DNA of 64,000 nucleotides, taken from NCBI RefSeq assembly GCF_000801105.2, contig NC_079512.1:496263-560262 (forward strand), written 5' to 3'. The notes under the pieces were generated by a model, which saw only the letters and a list, made by a program, of their open reading frames with translations, ran no database searches and had not been told where the DNA came from. Both the position numbers and the translations under genes were made by a program. How positions within the stretch are numbered: position 1 is the stretch's first letter; each line of letters opens with the position of its first letter. This DNA is from Raphanus sativus (Eukaryota; Streptophyta; Magnoliopsida; Brassicales; Brassicaceae). Shown here one piece after another: positions 15,815-28,250 of the stretch.

Positions 15815-17460
15815 TGACCTCCAACTACAAACAAACAAGTTCCTATTCAATTAAACACATAGCAATACTATTGAATCATCAGAGTTCTAAAAGGAACGTT
15901 TTTTATATAACTGTTTTTGAAAAGGAACGATTTTTATCTAGAACCAAAGGCATTCTCTTACATTAACAAGAATCTCAACACAAGTTCGTGTAAGAAGAGC
16001 TTTTGCACCCACCAACAAGGCGTTCTAAATTTAGAAACTTTTAACGAACAACCACATAATTGACCTGAGATTACATCGTGAAAACAATTGAAAAGCTTAC
16101 CCCCTTGAAAACTGATTTTCGAGGACGGAGAATGACTTGGTGGGGGCAAGAGGAGAGATGATGACTTTTTTTCTGTTATTGTCAGAAGTTGGGTTTAAGA
16201 TTTGATTAAGAAAGTTAATCGTTAATATTGCAAGTTCAAAAGTAATTTAGGGGTTGCAAAGTTGTAAATACATATCTTCAGCGTTGGGCTTTTTATATAA
16301 CTAATGAGCCGAATGTCAAAGGCGTATGCTTTAAGGCCCATTTAAAGTCCACTGGGTGATAGACGCTCCGGGTTGCTTGGTGTGGTTGCCACCAAATTGG
16401 CATCTTTGCCTTTCTGCTATACTCGTCGCCTAAAGTCACTTAAGCCACCAATCATCTATAGCTAGTAGCACTTGGCTAGCTACAAGGTGCGTATAACTTT
16501 TCTGATAAATACTGTAACACAGCAGCACTTGGCCATAATGGAGATTATAAACTATCAATATAAGTTTCAGAACATGTTGGTGTCTATATTGATTAAACCA
16601 CTCCATTAATAAATGGGATTAATGCATGACGCACTCGTGAAGGCAACGGCACCTCTCAACAGGATTATTAGTAGTAATTAATATTGGACAATACAAACTT
16701 GTGAGTTTCATAAACTGTTACAAAGAGATGATTAACCGTGAGAATCCAATGTTTTTTACGTGTTTCGTGTATGCTACATGGAATTTAGGAATTTTAACTT
16801 AACCATCATAATATACTATTTGTAAATTTTTTTCACCTAATATTTCATATGGAAGAAAATGAAGTAGAATGTGAAGGATCAAATTTTGGCGCGAATCTCA
16901 AGACAAGAGGGTTAGGTGGTCAAACGAGGAACCTTGAAGTGTGGATTTGTTGTTGGACCTTCACGTGCTTCGCTCCACGGCCTTCAGTATTTTGCCTCTG
17001 TACTCCGGCGTGTGGTTGCATCTGTTATTATTTCTTTTTTTTTGTAAACATCTGTTATTATTTCTAATCAAAGACAAACTCTACATATCTATTTGTTTTG
17101 TGTATGGGTTTTTTCTTTACATGGATGATTACTTTTTTTTTTCTGAAAATACATGTATGATTACTTTATGGGAATGAATTTGTTTGAAATGCATTATTCC
17201 ATAGAATTCCAAAAATTATCTAGCAGTTACAATATATATACGGTCCATAATTTTTTTTTACCATACATACATGTACATGATTCTTTGATGGATATGTAAG
17301 GGTTATAAACTATCTTAAAAGTACTTTACACATTATTTTCTATTTGATTATTTCAGATTATGAATTTACGATACCAAACTAGAAAAATATTTATATGTAT
17401 ACAATAAATCATTACATATTAATAGTGTTTGAATAAGAAATCTAAAACAATAAGATTAAA
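15815..17460. other. Intergenic region upstream of SYP52
   Basis: The proximal part (to about 16350) includes a Site II-like GGCCCA near 16336 and probable SYP52 leader. Beyond that the DNA is AT-rich with no coding sequence I can support. Confidence 0.35.
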
Positions 17461-17600
17461 CCACGCGTCTGTGGTCGGGTAGTCAAGGTGTTCTGTGGAT
17501 CCCTAAGAAACCCGAGTTTGAATCCGCACTACACCAGATTTTCGTAACGCATGGCCACCGGGGCTTTCACATTCTCTCTCCAAAAAATGGTTTACCATTT
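17461..17600 (+). mobile_element. tRNA-derived SINE-like element
   Basis: The segment begins CCACGCGTCTGTGGTCGGGT, has an A-box-like TGGTCGGGTAGTCAAGG and, about 35-40 bp later, a B-box-like GAGTTTGAATCC near 17514-17525. It then runs through a non-tRNA body to a T-rich end. This is the usual layout of Brassicaceae SINEs. I could not fix target duplications, so the ends are approximate. Confidence 0.45.
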
Positions 17601-19489
17601 TTTTTTAATGTAAAGGTCGATAAAAGAAAAAGGTAAATTCTTCTATTTGTAGAACTTTATAAGCTTGTGTGTGTATATAAAATGTGCGTTTACATTCCAT
17701 CTCTGAACCAATATAAGAAATTTGTTATATATACATATATATGTAACAAAAATGCTAAGAAATAATTAAAACGTGAATAGAAATGCTCCATATTATACAC
17801 TCAATAGTAAAGCTCTCATTTTTATCTCTCAATTTAATTAATTAGTAATTAGGGAACAAATTTGAGCTAACGTTTTATGTCAGTTGTACTAGTGTATAAA
17901 CAAATAGCATTAGGACTTGGTTAAATAAAATCTTATTTTTAATAATTTTTTTAATGTAATTGCGCACTGAAATTTATGCAGTAAATAAGTAAACGGGAGC
18001 ATAGTTCAAGGTACGATGCATCATTTTTCTTCCCAACATTTGACTGCAATTTGAGGGTATAGAAGCTTCAATTCTTGTTTTGTTTTGTCCTTGGGATACA
18101 TAAATCAGATCTTCGATTATAATACCTAGCATGTATTTTTATAGTATTCGGTATTGTTTATTCAATCCTACTTGTTTTCCAAACTAATTAGTCGGGTCTT
18201 AAATTATACAGAACAGCTGTAATCCATGGTGGTTAAAGCTAACTTAATACTCATAAGCATATCCACGCTACACACGCAAAAGGTGTATTTCTCTAGTAGA
18301 TATTTCATTTCTATACATTCTCCACACATTTATATTTGTATTCTTATACACCCGATTAGTAAAAACACTACAAATTGAAAAATATATATACTTTTAGAGT
18401 AGATATTTATTGGAAAATGAAACATATTGTTGAAGAACATAATGCATATTAGAAATGAGTTAATTAATTGAGTAAGAAGGGAAAATTGATTTTCAACAAA
18501 TAATACCAGAAAAAAATTAGTATGTTCAAATTTATTTACTCATAAGATTTACAAGTAACTGCCTATTTTAAAGATGATATTTTTTTAGCTGATGTATATA
18601 TAACACTATATAAAGTTATAAATATATATCAAGAAAAAAAAATAAAATGGAAATGGAGATACAATAAAGTGATGCTCATATATTTCTGTGACCAGCTTTG
18701 GTTATTAAATTATATACATACAGTGGCACTAATCCATAGAAACCTCTTTCTCTTTGATCTCTTTCTATCTCATAGAAGAAGAAAGAGAGAGATAGAAACC
18801 CTAAACATCGTGCCCTTTAAGCTAAGATATCTTCAGTTTTGTAGAAATTCATTTTTGATTGCTTCTTTGCCTTCTCTCTTTCATTGTCTTCTTCCTCTTG
18901 CCTCTAACAGAAGCAATACTTTCCGGCCTCCAAGGTTCGTTTTCTTCCTTTTCCTTCATATTTCTTTCATTGTTGTCATCATCATCATTTGCATATACAT
19001 CTATATATACACACGCACTCACTCACACACCCTCGTATACATATGTGTGTTCTTTTCACTTTAAGCATCTCTTTTATTTTCATTTTCTCTCTCTGATTAC
19101 TCCTCAAGAACATGACTAACTCTATCATCAAACTCTCTTGGTTAAGAAGAGAGACAGTTCGGTTTTCAACAGTTTCATCTTTCTGTTGGGATATGGAGGT
19201 TCTTTTTGTACACACCTATGGAAGAAAGATCCAGCTTTTGTTAGTGGAAAAAGTATTTTGTTATTTATTAATATGTGCATGTATGTTAAACTAGGGTTTT
19301 GTTTTTAGATCTATAAACAAACACATAAATAATATTTTGGGTTCTTTCATGGTGACAACTGACAAACCATTCTTTGGTCATTTACTTTTGATTGCCTTGA
19401 TGTAACTTGGGTTATTAATCATTTGTAATTGATTAGGTAAAAGGAGAAAAAGAAGGCATATTTGATCTGCCTAGAGAAGAGTACGAATA
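17601..19489. promoter_or_regulatory. SMB upstream region
   Basis: About 1.9 kb of AT-rich DNA before the SMB ATG. From about 18740 it becomes CT-rich and leader-like (GAAGAAGAAAGAGAGAG, CTCTCTCTC). A run ending in GATTAG before GTAAAAGG near 19438 may mark leader splicing. The open frames here lack codon bias and are not called as genes. Confidence 0.4.
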
Positions 19490-22400
19490 ATGGAGATAGG
19501 CACGTCGTCCACGGTTGCGGGAGGAGGACAGCTTTCGGTTCCTCCAGGTTTCCGGTTTCATCCAACGGAGGAGGAGCTTCTACATTATTACCTCAAGAAG
19601 AAGGTTTCTTATGAACCAATTGATTTAGATGTTATTAGAGAAGTTGATCTCAACAAGCTTGAACCTTGGGAACTTAAAGGTAAGACTTACAATCCACATA
19701 TAATTAACTCTTTTAGTCCTTAATGACGCAAGTATCAGACCACCTAATAATCCACACACTTAGCTAATCCCCTATATATTATTTTAGGAGCACTCAAAAT
19801 AAGTAACTTTCACTTGATGTGTGATTTACATGAGTGCCATTTCCTATGTGGCAGCCTCACAATCACTCTCACTCCTATTTTAAAACAACCCTTAGCCTAC
19901 TAGAATTATTACATATTGTGCCATTGTATATTTTAACCTACAATTAAAGTGACATACTAATTTGTTCAAAAACAGAAAATTATAAACCTTAATCTTCCTA
20001 GATGCCCCACGGCCGAATTAATGACAATTAATGATATTTAAGTTTCAGAAAATTAATGGAATATATTAATGGTATTGTTCCTCTGATTTCTCGATCTTCT
20101 ATTATAAATCGGTTAGTTTCCGAGATTATGATCTTTTTAAAATCAATCTCGGGGTCAATTAGTGCCAAATCCCATGTACATTCTATATTTAACTGTGCAT
20201 TTAACATTCAATTTATACATACAAAGATGACATATCAATTTATACAACAAAATCGAATGATGGTAATGACTGATATTTTAAATTCGAGTTCTTAATGCAA
20301 ATACTATAGTTGCCTTCTTCCTCCTATTTGACGATCCCCTTTGTATGTCGATTTTGTTGTGTCAAAACTGTAATTTTTATATGTCAAATACTATAGTTCT
20401 TAATGCAATTTTTATTTTATTTTTTCGTACGTTGATAAATGCATAAATTTATTTTAGGAGTAAAAAATGATTATTGATTGAGTCATGATTGTATGATTTA
20501 CTAAAAATAATCACAATCTTAGTTTCCTAAAATAAAAAAAAATTGTGATTTTAGAATGATTACTTGAAGGCATAGAAATAATTTCGGCATCAATTTTAAA
20601 TGAAATTAAATCTTTATGAGTGGATTTTTTTGTATAACTAATATTTGCAATATGTTTACAACACAAAAAGCATTCAAGTGATATGAATTGGAGAACAAAT
20701 AATTTATTATTAATTACATAATATTTTAAAAAATAATGGTGATTTACTAAGATATCACATTAACCCTAAACCGATTTTTTAATTTATATAAATATGTTGT
20801 CTTGCTGACATTGTTTTTTATCATGATAAAGTCGATTGAAGAACTTGATTAACATTTACTAAAAATAATCACAATCTTAGTTTCCTAAAATAACAATACG
20901 TGATTTTAGAATAATTACTTGAAGACATAACAATAATCTCGGTATCAATTTTAAATGAAATTATATCTTTATGATTCTATTTTTTTTTTAAAACAGCCAA
21001 CTAATTTCCGTTTAATTTTGGTGATAGTAAAAAGGAAATTAGATTATGTTACCAAATGTATCGGCGTTGAATGAATTTTATTCAAGTGATATGCATTGAG
21101 AGGAAATTATTTATTCTTAATTAAATAATATTTTTAAAAATGTTGGTGATTTGCTAAGATATCACATTAACCATAAACCGGTTTTGTTATGTATATAAAT
21201 ATGTTGTCTTGCTGACATTGTTTTTTATCATGATAAGATCGATTGTAGAACTTGACTAACATTGATGGATTTTCTAAAATCATTTTTGAACCCAATAATG
21301 TTCCAGAAATCAATGTTTTCAGAAAGAAATAGATCATTTCGTTTTGTGAATTTGGTAAATAAGTGTGTTTAGTTTCGTAATCTGATTCTTTTTTATTTCT
21401 CTCTATAGGATTACAAAGTAGGAGTTCTGAAGAATTTTTTCACATCATTTGTAGTTTATCATTTTTTTGTTTCCTTATAGTTTGTTTCTTTCGTATTTTA
21501 CTTTTTCTATTACCTACGTTTCTTTTAATATTATTATTATTATTATTATGAAAACAGTAATTTTATTGCCTATGTATTGTTTTATCTTAAATTCATAGTA
21601 AATCTATATAAGTCTTCGCATACTCTTATTTTATTTTTTCCATAAATTATACTTCATTTACACTTAACCAATAACACAAGCTTTTTTCAAAAAAAAAACT
21701 TACAATATATATACCTACACAATTTTGACAGCTATATATATCATTATATCTAATATTTGTGACTAAAACTTTTTGCTTTATAATATATTTATGTTAAAAG
21801 TAATAATTTATTTTATCTTAAATTCATAATAAATTTATCTAGGGGGTGTATTCAATTTAACATTTGATGTGATTTGATTTTTAATGGAGTTTTAGATGAT
21901 TTCAATAAGTTGCAGATATTTGAATGATTTTTGTTAAACTACTCTAGAATATCACCTAAAACCATGGGATTTGAATTCTATTTTTTTTAACTAAGAAACT
22001 CCACTCAAACACCCTAAAAATCATCTGAAAACTTTAAAACTCCACAACTTAAAATATTTTCAATAACAGTGAATTTCAGAGTACTTTACGAAATGTCAAG
22101 TTCAATAACAGTGGATTTTAAATGAACTTTTAAAATTTATGTTTGAATAACAGTGAATTTGTCATTTTAATACAAATCACCTAAAACTCTCAGTTGAATA
22201 CACCCCCCTAAGTTTTTGCATACTCTTATTTTACTTTATTTTCCATAAATTGTACTTCATCTACATCTAACAATCACATAAGATTCTTTTTTCAAAAAAA
22301 AAAAAACAAATAAGCTTACAATATATATACCTACATAATCTCGACAGCTATCATTATATTTAATATTTATGACAAACTTTTTTTTATAATATGTTTGGGT

Positions 22401-24829
22401 TAAAAGTAATAATCTCTTTTAATCATTCACTCCGCGTATGGTCTGAAATATTTTTTATATTACAGTAACGTCGTCATTAAGTGTGTTGCTTTTAGAATAA
22501 CACACTTGCTCATGTATTCCATGATTTATGGAATTCTACAGATGGAGACATTGTATTTTGTGTGTTTACAGTTTTGGAAAATTTATTGAAGAGCAGATAA
22601 TATATTGTAATTTTTTAGGAACGTATATATATTTTGTAGATGATATTATCTGTTACTTTTGGTAATATTATTTTATATTCTAGAAAAGTCGATTGAAGAA
22701 TGTTATTAACATTAATGGTTTTTCCAAAATTGTCTTTGATCCCAATGATTCTATAAATCGATGCTTTCGGAATGAGGTAATGCGTTTATTTCACAGATTC
22801 ACTTAAATAATGTGTTTACTTTCGCCGCTTTATCACTTTTTATGATCGTAATAAGATTGCAAATGGAAAGTTCTGAAGTCACTATTCACTGCAGATGTTT
22901 TTATCGATTTTAATTTATTTTGTTTGAGAATTTTTATTCTGAAAGATTTTATTAATCGATTGCTTATGTTTTGTTTTATCTTTACTTCGTAATTGATTTT
23001 ATATTAGTTTTTGATCATTCTTATGGTTCTTATTGTCTGTCTTCCATTACCTATAGGACAATTAAACTAAAATACAAACAACTTAAAAAAAAGAAACCAT
23101 GATTGATTTGTTAGTGAAATACGCAGTTTTATCTAAATTTTAATTTTAAAATATGTATCATTTTATCAATGCAATATATCTTTATAATATCTATTAATTC
23201 ATAATAATAATCTCTTTAAATTTACTCACTCCGCGCAGGGCGCGGGTTATCACCTAGTGACGAATTATTATTCATTGATCAGTATCATTTTTAAAAAATA
23301 TTGATCAGTCTTATACGTAGCCTATCATAATTAACACCATATATTTCTAATTAATTCTATATATAGCGAGAGATATCAGATAAATAAAATACTTTGTTGT
23401 TGTCTCTGCACAAAACTACAAGTTAGATGTCAAAGGACTTATACATAGATTTGGTAATATTGTCTAGGGTTTTGTCTGCGTCTCCATGGAAACATGTATC
23501 CACTTATATATGTCTAATAAGTCTTGTCATTTTAAGTTATTTGCCAGTTTTTATGGATCCACGAAGCCGTATACGCGTTTACGAGTTACATATATATCAA
23601 GAAAGAGACAAAGTTGTTTATTCACTCATATCTTTTAGATTGGTAACAAAAGACAAAGTGTAATGTCTTGTAGTAATATGACTAGGAATGTTGACATAAT
23701 AATATTATATAATATACCCTCAAAATAAGCCAATGGTTTTTTTTTTCAATACAATTACGGAATTACTTTTGGTCTTTTCTTACATTTTATAAATAATATT
23801 TTTTGTATTTATGTAGAGAAATGTAGAATTGGGTCGGGTCCTCAAAACGAATGGTACTTTTTTAGCCACAAGGACAAGAAATATCCAACTGGGACCCGAA
23901 CGAACCGAGCCACTGCAGCCGGGTTCTGGAAGGCTACTGGTAGAGACAAATCCATACATCTAAACAGCTCCAAGAAGATTGGACTTCGCAAGACTCTTGT
24001 CTTCTACACTGGTCGTGCTCCTCATGGCCATAAGACAGAATGGATCATGCATGAATATCGCCTAGACGATAACGAAAATGAAATCCAGGTATAATAATAT
24101 ATCAAACAAACTCTCTAACTACATGGAAATCTGATTTAGAGATCATATATATTACATTTTATAATTATAGAAATCTTATCTTGCATGTTGTTCAAAAAAA
24201 AAAAAAAAAAATCTTATCTTGCATAATGTGAACTAGTTATGTGTAACTTGTAGGAAGATGGGTGGGTTGTATGCAGAGTGTTCAAGAAGAAGAACCACTT
24301 CAGAGGATTTCATCAAGAACAAGATCATCATTACATAAGTACCAACAATGATCATGATCACCATTATCATCAGCAGCATCACACTGGATCTAATTCAAAC
24401 AATCACTCTTCTCTGATCCCACATTCTATGGATCATCATCACATGGGACGACAGGTTCACATGCCACTCCATGAGTTTGCAAACACTTTAAACCACGGGT
24501 CGATGCATCTCCCTCAACTCTTTAGCCCTGACTCGGCCCGACCGTTTGTGTCGTCAATCAACACAACAGACATTGAATGCTCACAGAACCTACTGAGGCT
24601 GACTTCTAACAACAACTATGGTGGAGACTGGTCGTTTCTGGACAAGCTTCTTACTACGACCAACATGAATCAGCACCAGCAAGTGCAGAACCATCAAGCA
24701 AAATGTTTTGGTGGCTCGAGTAACAACGGTAATAACGACCAGGCTGTTACTTTATCATCTCCAGATAATCAAAGGTTCCCGTTTCAGTATCTGGGAAACG
24801 ATGCTAATCTTCTCAAGTTCCCAAAGTAA
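19490..24829 (+). CDS. SMB: NAC transcription factor SOMBRERO (SMB)
   Basis: Three exons (19490-19679, 23817-24088, 24254-24829) join in frame to about 345 residues. NAC subdomains appear in order: [20 protein letters not shown] (A), [18 protein letters not shown] (B), [20 protein letters not shown] (C), [10 protein letters not shown] with the [17 protein letters not shown] segment (D), and EWIMHEYRL...[13 protein letters not shown] (E). The tail is His/Asn/Gln-rich and ends [10 protein letters not shown], matching Arabidopsis SMB as I remember it. SMB is nuclear and controls root-cap maturation and cell death. Intron 1 is 4,137 bp, of which about 3.5 kb is a Helitron; both splice sites (G|GTAAGA and TGTAG|AG) survive. 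The coding part looks intact. Confidence 0.95.
20497..21260 (+). repeat. Internal direct repeats of the intronic Helitron
   Basis: A block starting ACTAAAAATAATCACAATCT at about 20501 recurs at about 20859, each followed by similar sequence (TTACTTGAAG...TCAATTTTAAATGAAATTA). A further pair, TGCTGACATTGTTTTTTATC, recurs at about 20803 and 21211. These are imperfect tandem copies of roughly 350-400 bp. Confidence 0.6.
21842..22207. mobile_element. Tourist-like (PIF/Harbinger-type) MITE nested in the Helitron
   Basis: Element of 366 bp with terminal inverted repeats GGGGGTGTATTCAA (21842) and TTGAATACACCCCC (ending 22207). It is flanked by direct CTA triplets (21839-21841, 22208-22210). No coding capacity. 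Interior short repeats (AATAACAGTGAATTT types) occur. A 3-bp TSD and G-rich TIR fit the Tourist class. Confidence 0.75.
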
Positions 24830-24992
24830 ACCAATCAAATTTGATTTTGATTTGATCAATCTCATGTTTTTCAATTTTACTCTCTTCTTTAAGCTGTAGA
24901 ACTTGTCACGTTTCTGTTACTGAACGATGTTATTTTACAATACTATGTTGTTTGCTGATATTTAAAAATACTTAACTATAATTAAGCACAAA

Positions 24993-26934
24993 CTAGGTGT
25001 TTTGCCCGCACATGCGGGCTTAATCTTTTTATAGATTCTTATTAATAAAATTACTATTAGTATACAAATTAAGAAAATATATATACTATTTTATGAATCT
25101 TTAAGTTTCTTAATCTTTATCTTTTATTTACTGAAAATATTATTTTTGGATAACAACATCAATATTTTGTTATTCTAAAAATGTTGTTATCTTTAACCAG
25201 TATTTCATATTAATTTATAAATATTTATCTACTTAAAATACAAATATATAATTTTTAATATAAAATGATGTTATTAAACCAAATTATCGGAATTACCAAA
25301 ACCTACAAATCTCAGAATAAATCAAAAACCCAAGAATTTTAAACTGAACCCAATTATACATATTATATTGATCAAAATAAATAAAACAATTGATTTATGT
25401 ATAATTATACTGTGAACTGCCTCTTATAATAACTAAATAAACAGTCAAACATACAAACTATGTTGACAAATAAAACATTAATATATAATGTATAAGATAA
25501 GAACATTTTCTATCTAGTGTTATTTTCATTTCTAAATGCTATAGTAGAGAAAAAAAAGCTAGAGTCAATCTATATTTTTTTAATTTAAAATAAAAATTGG
25601 TATTTTCCTATAAAATACTATTTCTTTATTATAAAATCATAATTATAAATTTTCAAATGGTCTTTTAACTTTCAAAATTTGATAATTTATAGCTAAAATC
25701 AGTTTGGAAATACTGTTTTATATAAAAATATAATTACATTTTCTTTACATAATAGTCTTTAAAACAATTTTTAATTTAAACAAAGTCATAATTCTGTAAA
25801 ACTCTTGAAAATTTATAAATATGAGGTACTTGTTGTAAATAAAAAATTAATATTTTCAAAATATTATGGAGTTGATTATTTTGAAAATATTTTTTAAAAG
25901 ATAATTTTCATTCATAATAAAATATTTAGAAAAATACAAACAATAAATATTAACTTTTCTACTTAAATAACAAATAAATTTTATTCTTGTAACTGAATAA
26001 TATAAATAAAAGTAAAAATATCACGAAAATCACTTTAACAAAAAAAATTATTGTTATTGTTTTATACATCGCTAATAAATTTAATAATTTTAAAAATATC
26101 CCATGAGAGATCAAATTTATCAAAATATTAATATTTTTTTATTTTTTATAAAAATGGTTTAAATATTTTAAGTTAATGATAAATCCAATTATTATATGTG
26201 TATATATATCAATAATTATAAATCAGAATGGAAAATTAGAATATAACATAAATAAAATAAAAGGAATTTATATTTTTCTTTTTTCAAACACGTTTTCATA
26301 TAATTTTGAGATAATTTTTATAATATCAATTTGTAGTCAGTTAAATAATAAGAATTATATAATTATTTATTAAATATATCAAACATTAATAAGTTAATTA
26401 TTTTATTTATAATAACTAATGACAAAAAACAATTAAAACATAATAAATAAGTTAAATTATTAATTAAAGTTATTGAAAATATTGACAAATAAAAAAAAAA
26501 CAATTATATATTTTAATAAAACTGTTTTAAATATATTAGTTTAATGATAAATCCAATTATTATATGTGTATTTATATTATTAACTATAAAATTAACAATT
26601 AAGAAAGAAAAAATGTTGATAAACACAAATAATTACCTGGAATTAATTGTTTTTTTCAAACACCGTTCAAAAAATATATTTTTGAGATAATTTTATAATA
26701 TTAATTTGCATTCAGTTAAATAATGATTATATAATTATTTATTAAAGATATCAAAACTTTAATAGTTAATTAAATTTTTTTATGAAAATAATGACTCAAA
26801 TACTAACTAAAAACAATTAAAAACATAGTAAGTAAAATTCTAAAAATTGAATTATTGAAAATATAGATAAAAAAAACTAAAATCATGGAGAACCTGACAC
26901 GTAAGCTAAATCAATTCATAAATAATAGTATAGA
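24993..26934 (-). mobile_element. Non-autonomous Helitron, minus orientation
   Basis: On the minus strand the element begins TCTATACTATTATTTATGAA at 26934 (preceded by A). It ends with hairpin GCCCGC/GCGGGC (25004-25009, 25014-25019), AAAACAC and CTAG (24996-24993), followed by T. These are canonical Helitron termini at an A|T target. Its interior is very AT-rich, without genes, and includes a roughly 360-bp imperfect tandem repeat (about 26140-26460 and 26510-26830, both containing GATAAATCCAATTATTATAT). It lies 163 bp downstream of the SMB stop codon. Confidence 0.82.
26140..26830. repeat. Tandem repeat inside minus-strand Helitron
   Basis: Two copies of about 350 bp. Shared landmarks are GATAAATCCAATTATTATAT (about 26178 and 26545), TTCAAACACG/TTCAAACACC (about 26283 and 26655) and CAGTTAAATAAT (about 26338 and 26713). 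Confidence 0.7.
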
Positions 26935-27019
26935 TTCGTTGTTGCTTTCGATTTTTTTATTTTTTGTAAAACAAAAAGGAAATATTTATAATGTTTATGA
27001 GTTATTTAGATATTAGATG

Positions 27020-27984
27020 GGGAAAATTTGGAAAAATACACTCACATGAGATTATAATTTGACAACTACACTATTGTTTAAGTTTTTGGAAAAATACACT
27101 TATGGTGTGTATAAATTACCAAATTGTCTAATTTTAATATTTTCTAATTCCTAACTTATAATTTTATGTTATATTTAAATTAATCCTTTTACCAAAAAAA
27201 AAATCATTAGAGTATCTTAAAATTCTATTATTAAAAAAAAGCTCAAGATAAAGTCTCATCTCCTTTTCAATTACTAAAGTTCTGGGTACGAGACATTGGT
27301 TTTTGGTCATCAAAATTCAAAATTTGCAACTTCACTTGGATATTATGGAACAGCAAAAGTCGCAGATCATCTTTAGAAATTTGATGTACCTCAAGCTTGT
27401 TCTTTTATTAATATTTGTTTATGTACCCAGACCAATATTAACTTTCCTCAATGAGGACTACATTGCTGCAGTAATATCAGGTAAATCAAGTTGTCGAGTA
27501 AAAAATCAGTGTTTCTTACTGTCGTTGGATTATATAATATTCAAAGTCAAACAAATTAATCACATATATGAATAGACATTTAGAACTTGCTAGGTAGACA
27601 ATGACTTCTAGAAAATTAATATTTTGCAGAACAAATGCAAATAAACATAACTTGTTTATATAAGATTAAGAAAAAAAAAAAATATAAACTTCATGAATCA
27701 TGATAAAGTCAAACAAATCATAATTTATTTATTTTATAAAATTTTGTTATTGTAAAATGTAAATGATAAAATAACATATTTATTTCAACACACAAATTTA
27801 TCTTAAACATAAATAATAATAATAGTAGGATCCTTAATTTCAGATTTATTTTTAATTATTGAAATATTTAATCTGAATAAAAAGGTCAATTCACATTTAA
27901 AAAAGTGTATTTTTCAAAAAAATAAAATAGAAGGTGTAATTTTCAAATTTCAAACTGTTTGTAGAGTAATTTACAAATTATCCC
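27020..27984. mobile_element. MULE-like element with perfect 9-bp target duplication
   Basis: A 965-bp segment starts GGGAAAATTTGGAAAAATAC and ends with the inverse of GGGATAATTTGTAAATTAC. It is flanked by perfect direct 9-bp repeats TATTAGATG (27011-27019 and 27985-27993). A 9-bp duplication with short GGGA...TIRs fits Mutator-like or VANDAL-like DNA transposons. A further inner inverted pair (GAAAAATACAC near 27031; GTGTATTTTTC near 27905) is present. The interior has an open frame of 90 codons at 27303-27575 with a hydrophobic patch that I do not recognise. No transposase is visible, so the element is non-autonomous. Confidence 0.75.
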
Positions 27985-28250
27985 TATTAGATGTCTAGGG
28001 TGTTTATGAATTATAATTCACTATACAAGTAGATGCAACGTTGTTGTATAACTAGTGAATTTGAGTGAATTTCTAAAGCAACAGAAGATTGATTAAGTGT
28101 TTGATTCATAACATTCTACTGATTTTTTGGTGTTAGTAGGTATTGCGGTTCCTGTTTGGGTTTCGTGGCTCTTTGATACAAGTAATACTGTAATAGCAAA
28201 TCAAAGTTTTAGAATTATATTTGGAAACTTTTTATTTCTTTGCAGAACAA

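Larger units (their letters stand above)
19768..23257 (+). mobile_element. Non-autonomous Helitron in SMB intron 1
   Basis: The 5' end TCCCCTATATATTATTTTAG starts at 19768 after an A. The 3' end has a 6-bp hairpin (CCGCGC 23231-23236 / GCGCGG 23240-23245), then GTTATCAC and CTAG at 23254-23257, followed by T. This fits Helitron TC...CTRR ends inserted between A and T. No Rep/helicase gene was seen. The interior carries imperfect internal repeats (about 20497-20620 versus 20856-20975; 21595-21740 versus 22209-22360). A second end-like TCACTCCGCGTATGG near 22428 suggests a composite or nested older copy. The 5' end is less certain than the 3' end. Confidence 0.65.

Noticed and set aside
18669..19119. 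Open frames just upstream of SMB
   Set aside because: CT-rich leader DNA gives long Leu/Ser/Phe-rich frames. There is no conserved motif, and the region fits a 5' leader.
22420..22450. Separate Helitron 3' end at TCACTCCGCGTATGG
   Set aside because: It lacks a complementary hairpin arm and a CTRR terminus. It is probably an internal diverged copy within the larger Helitron.
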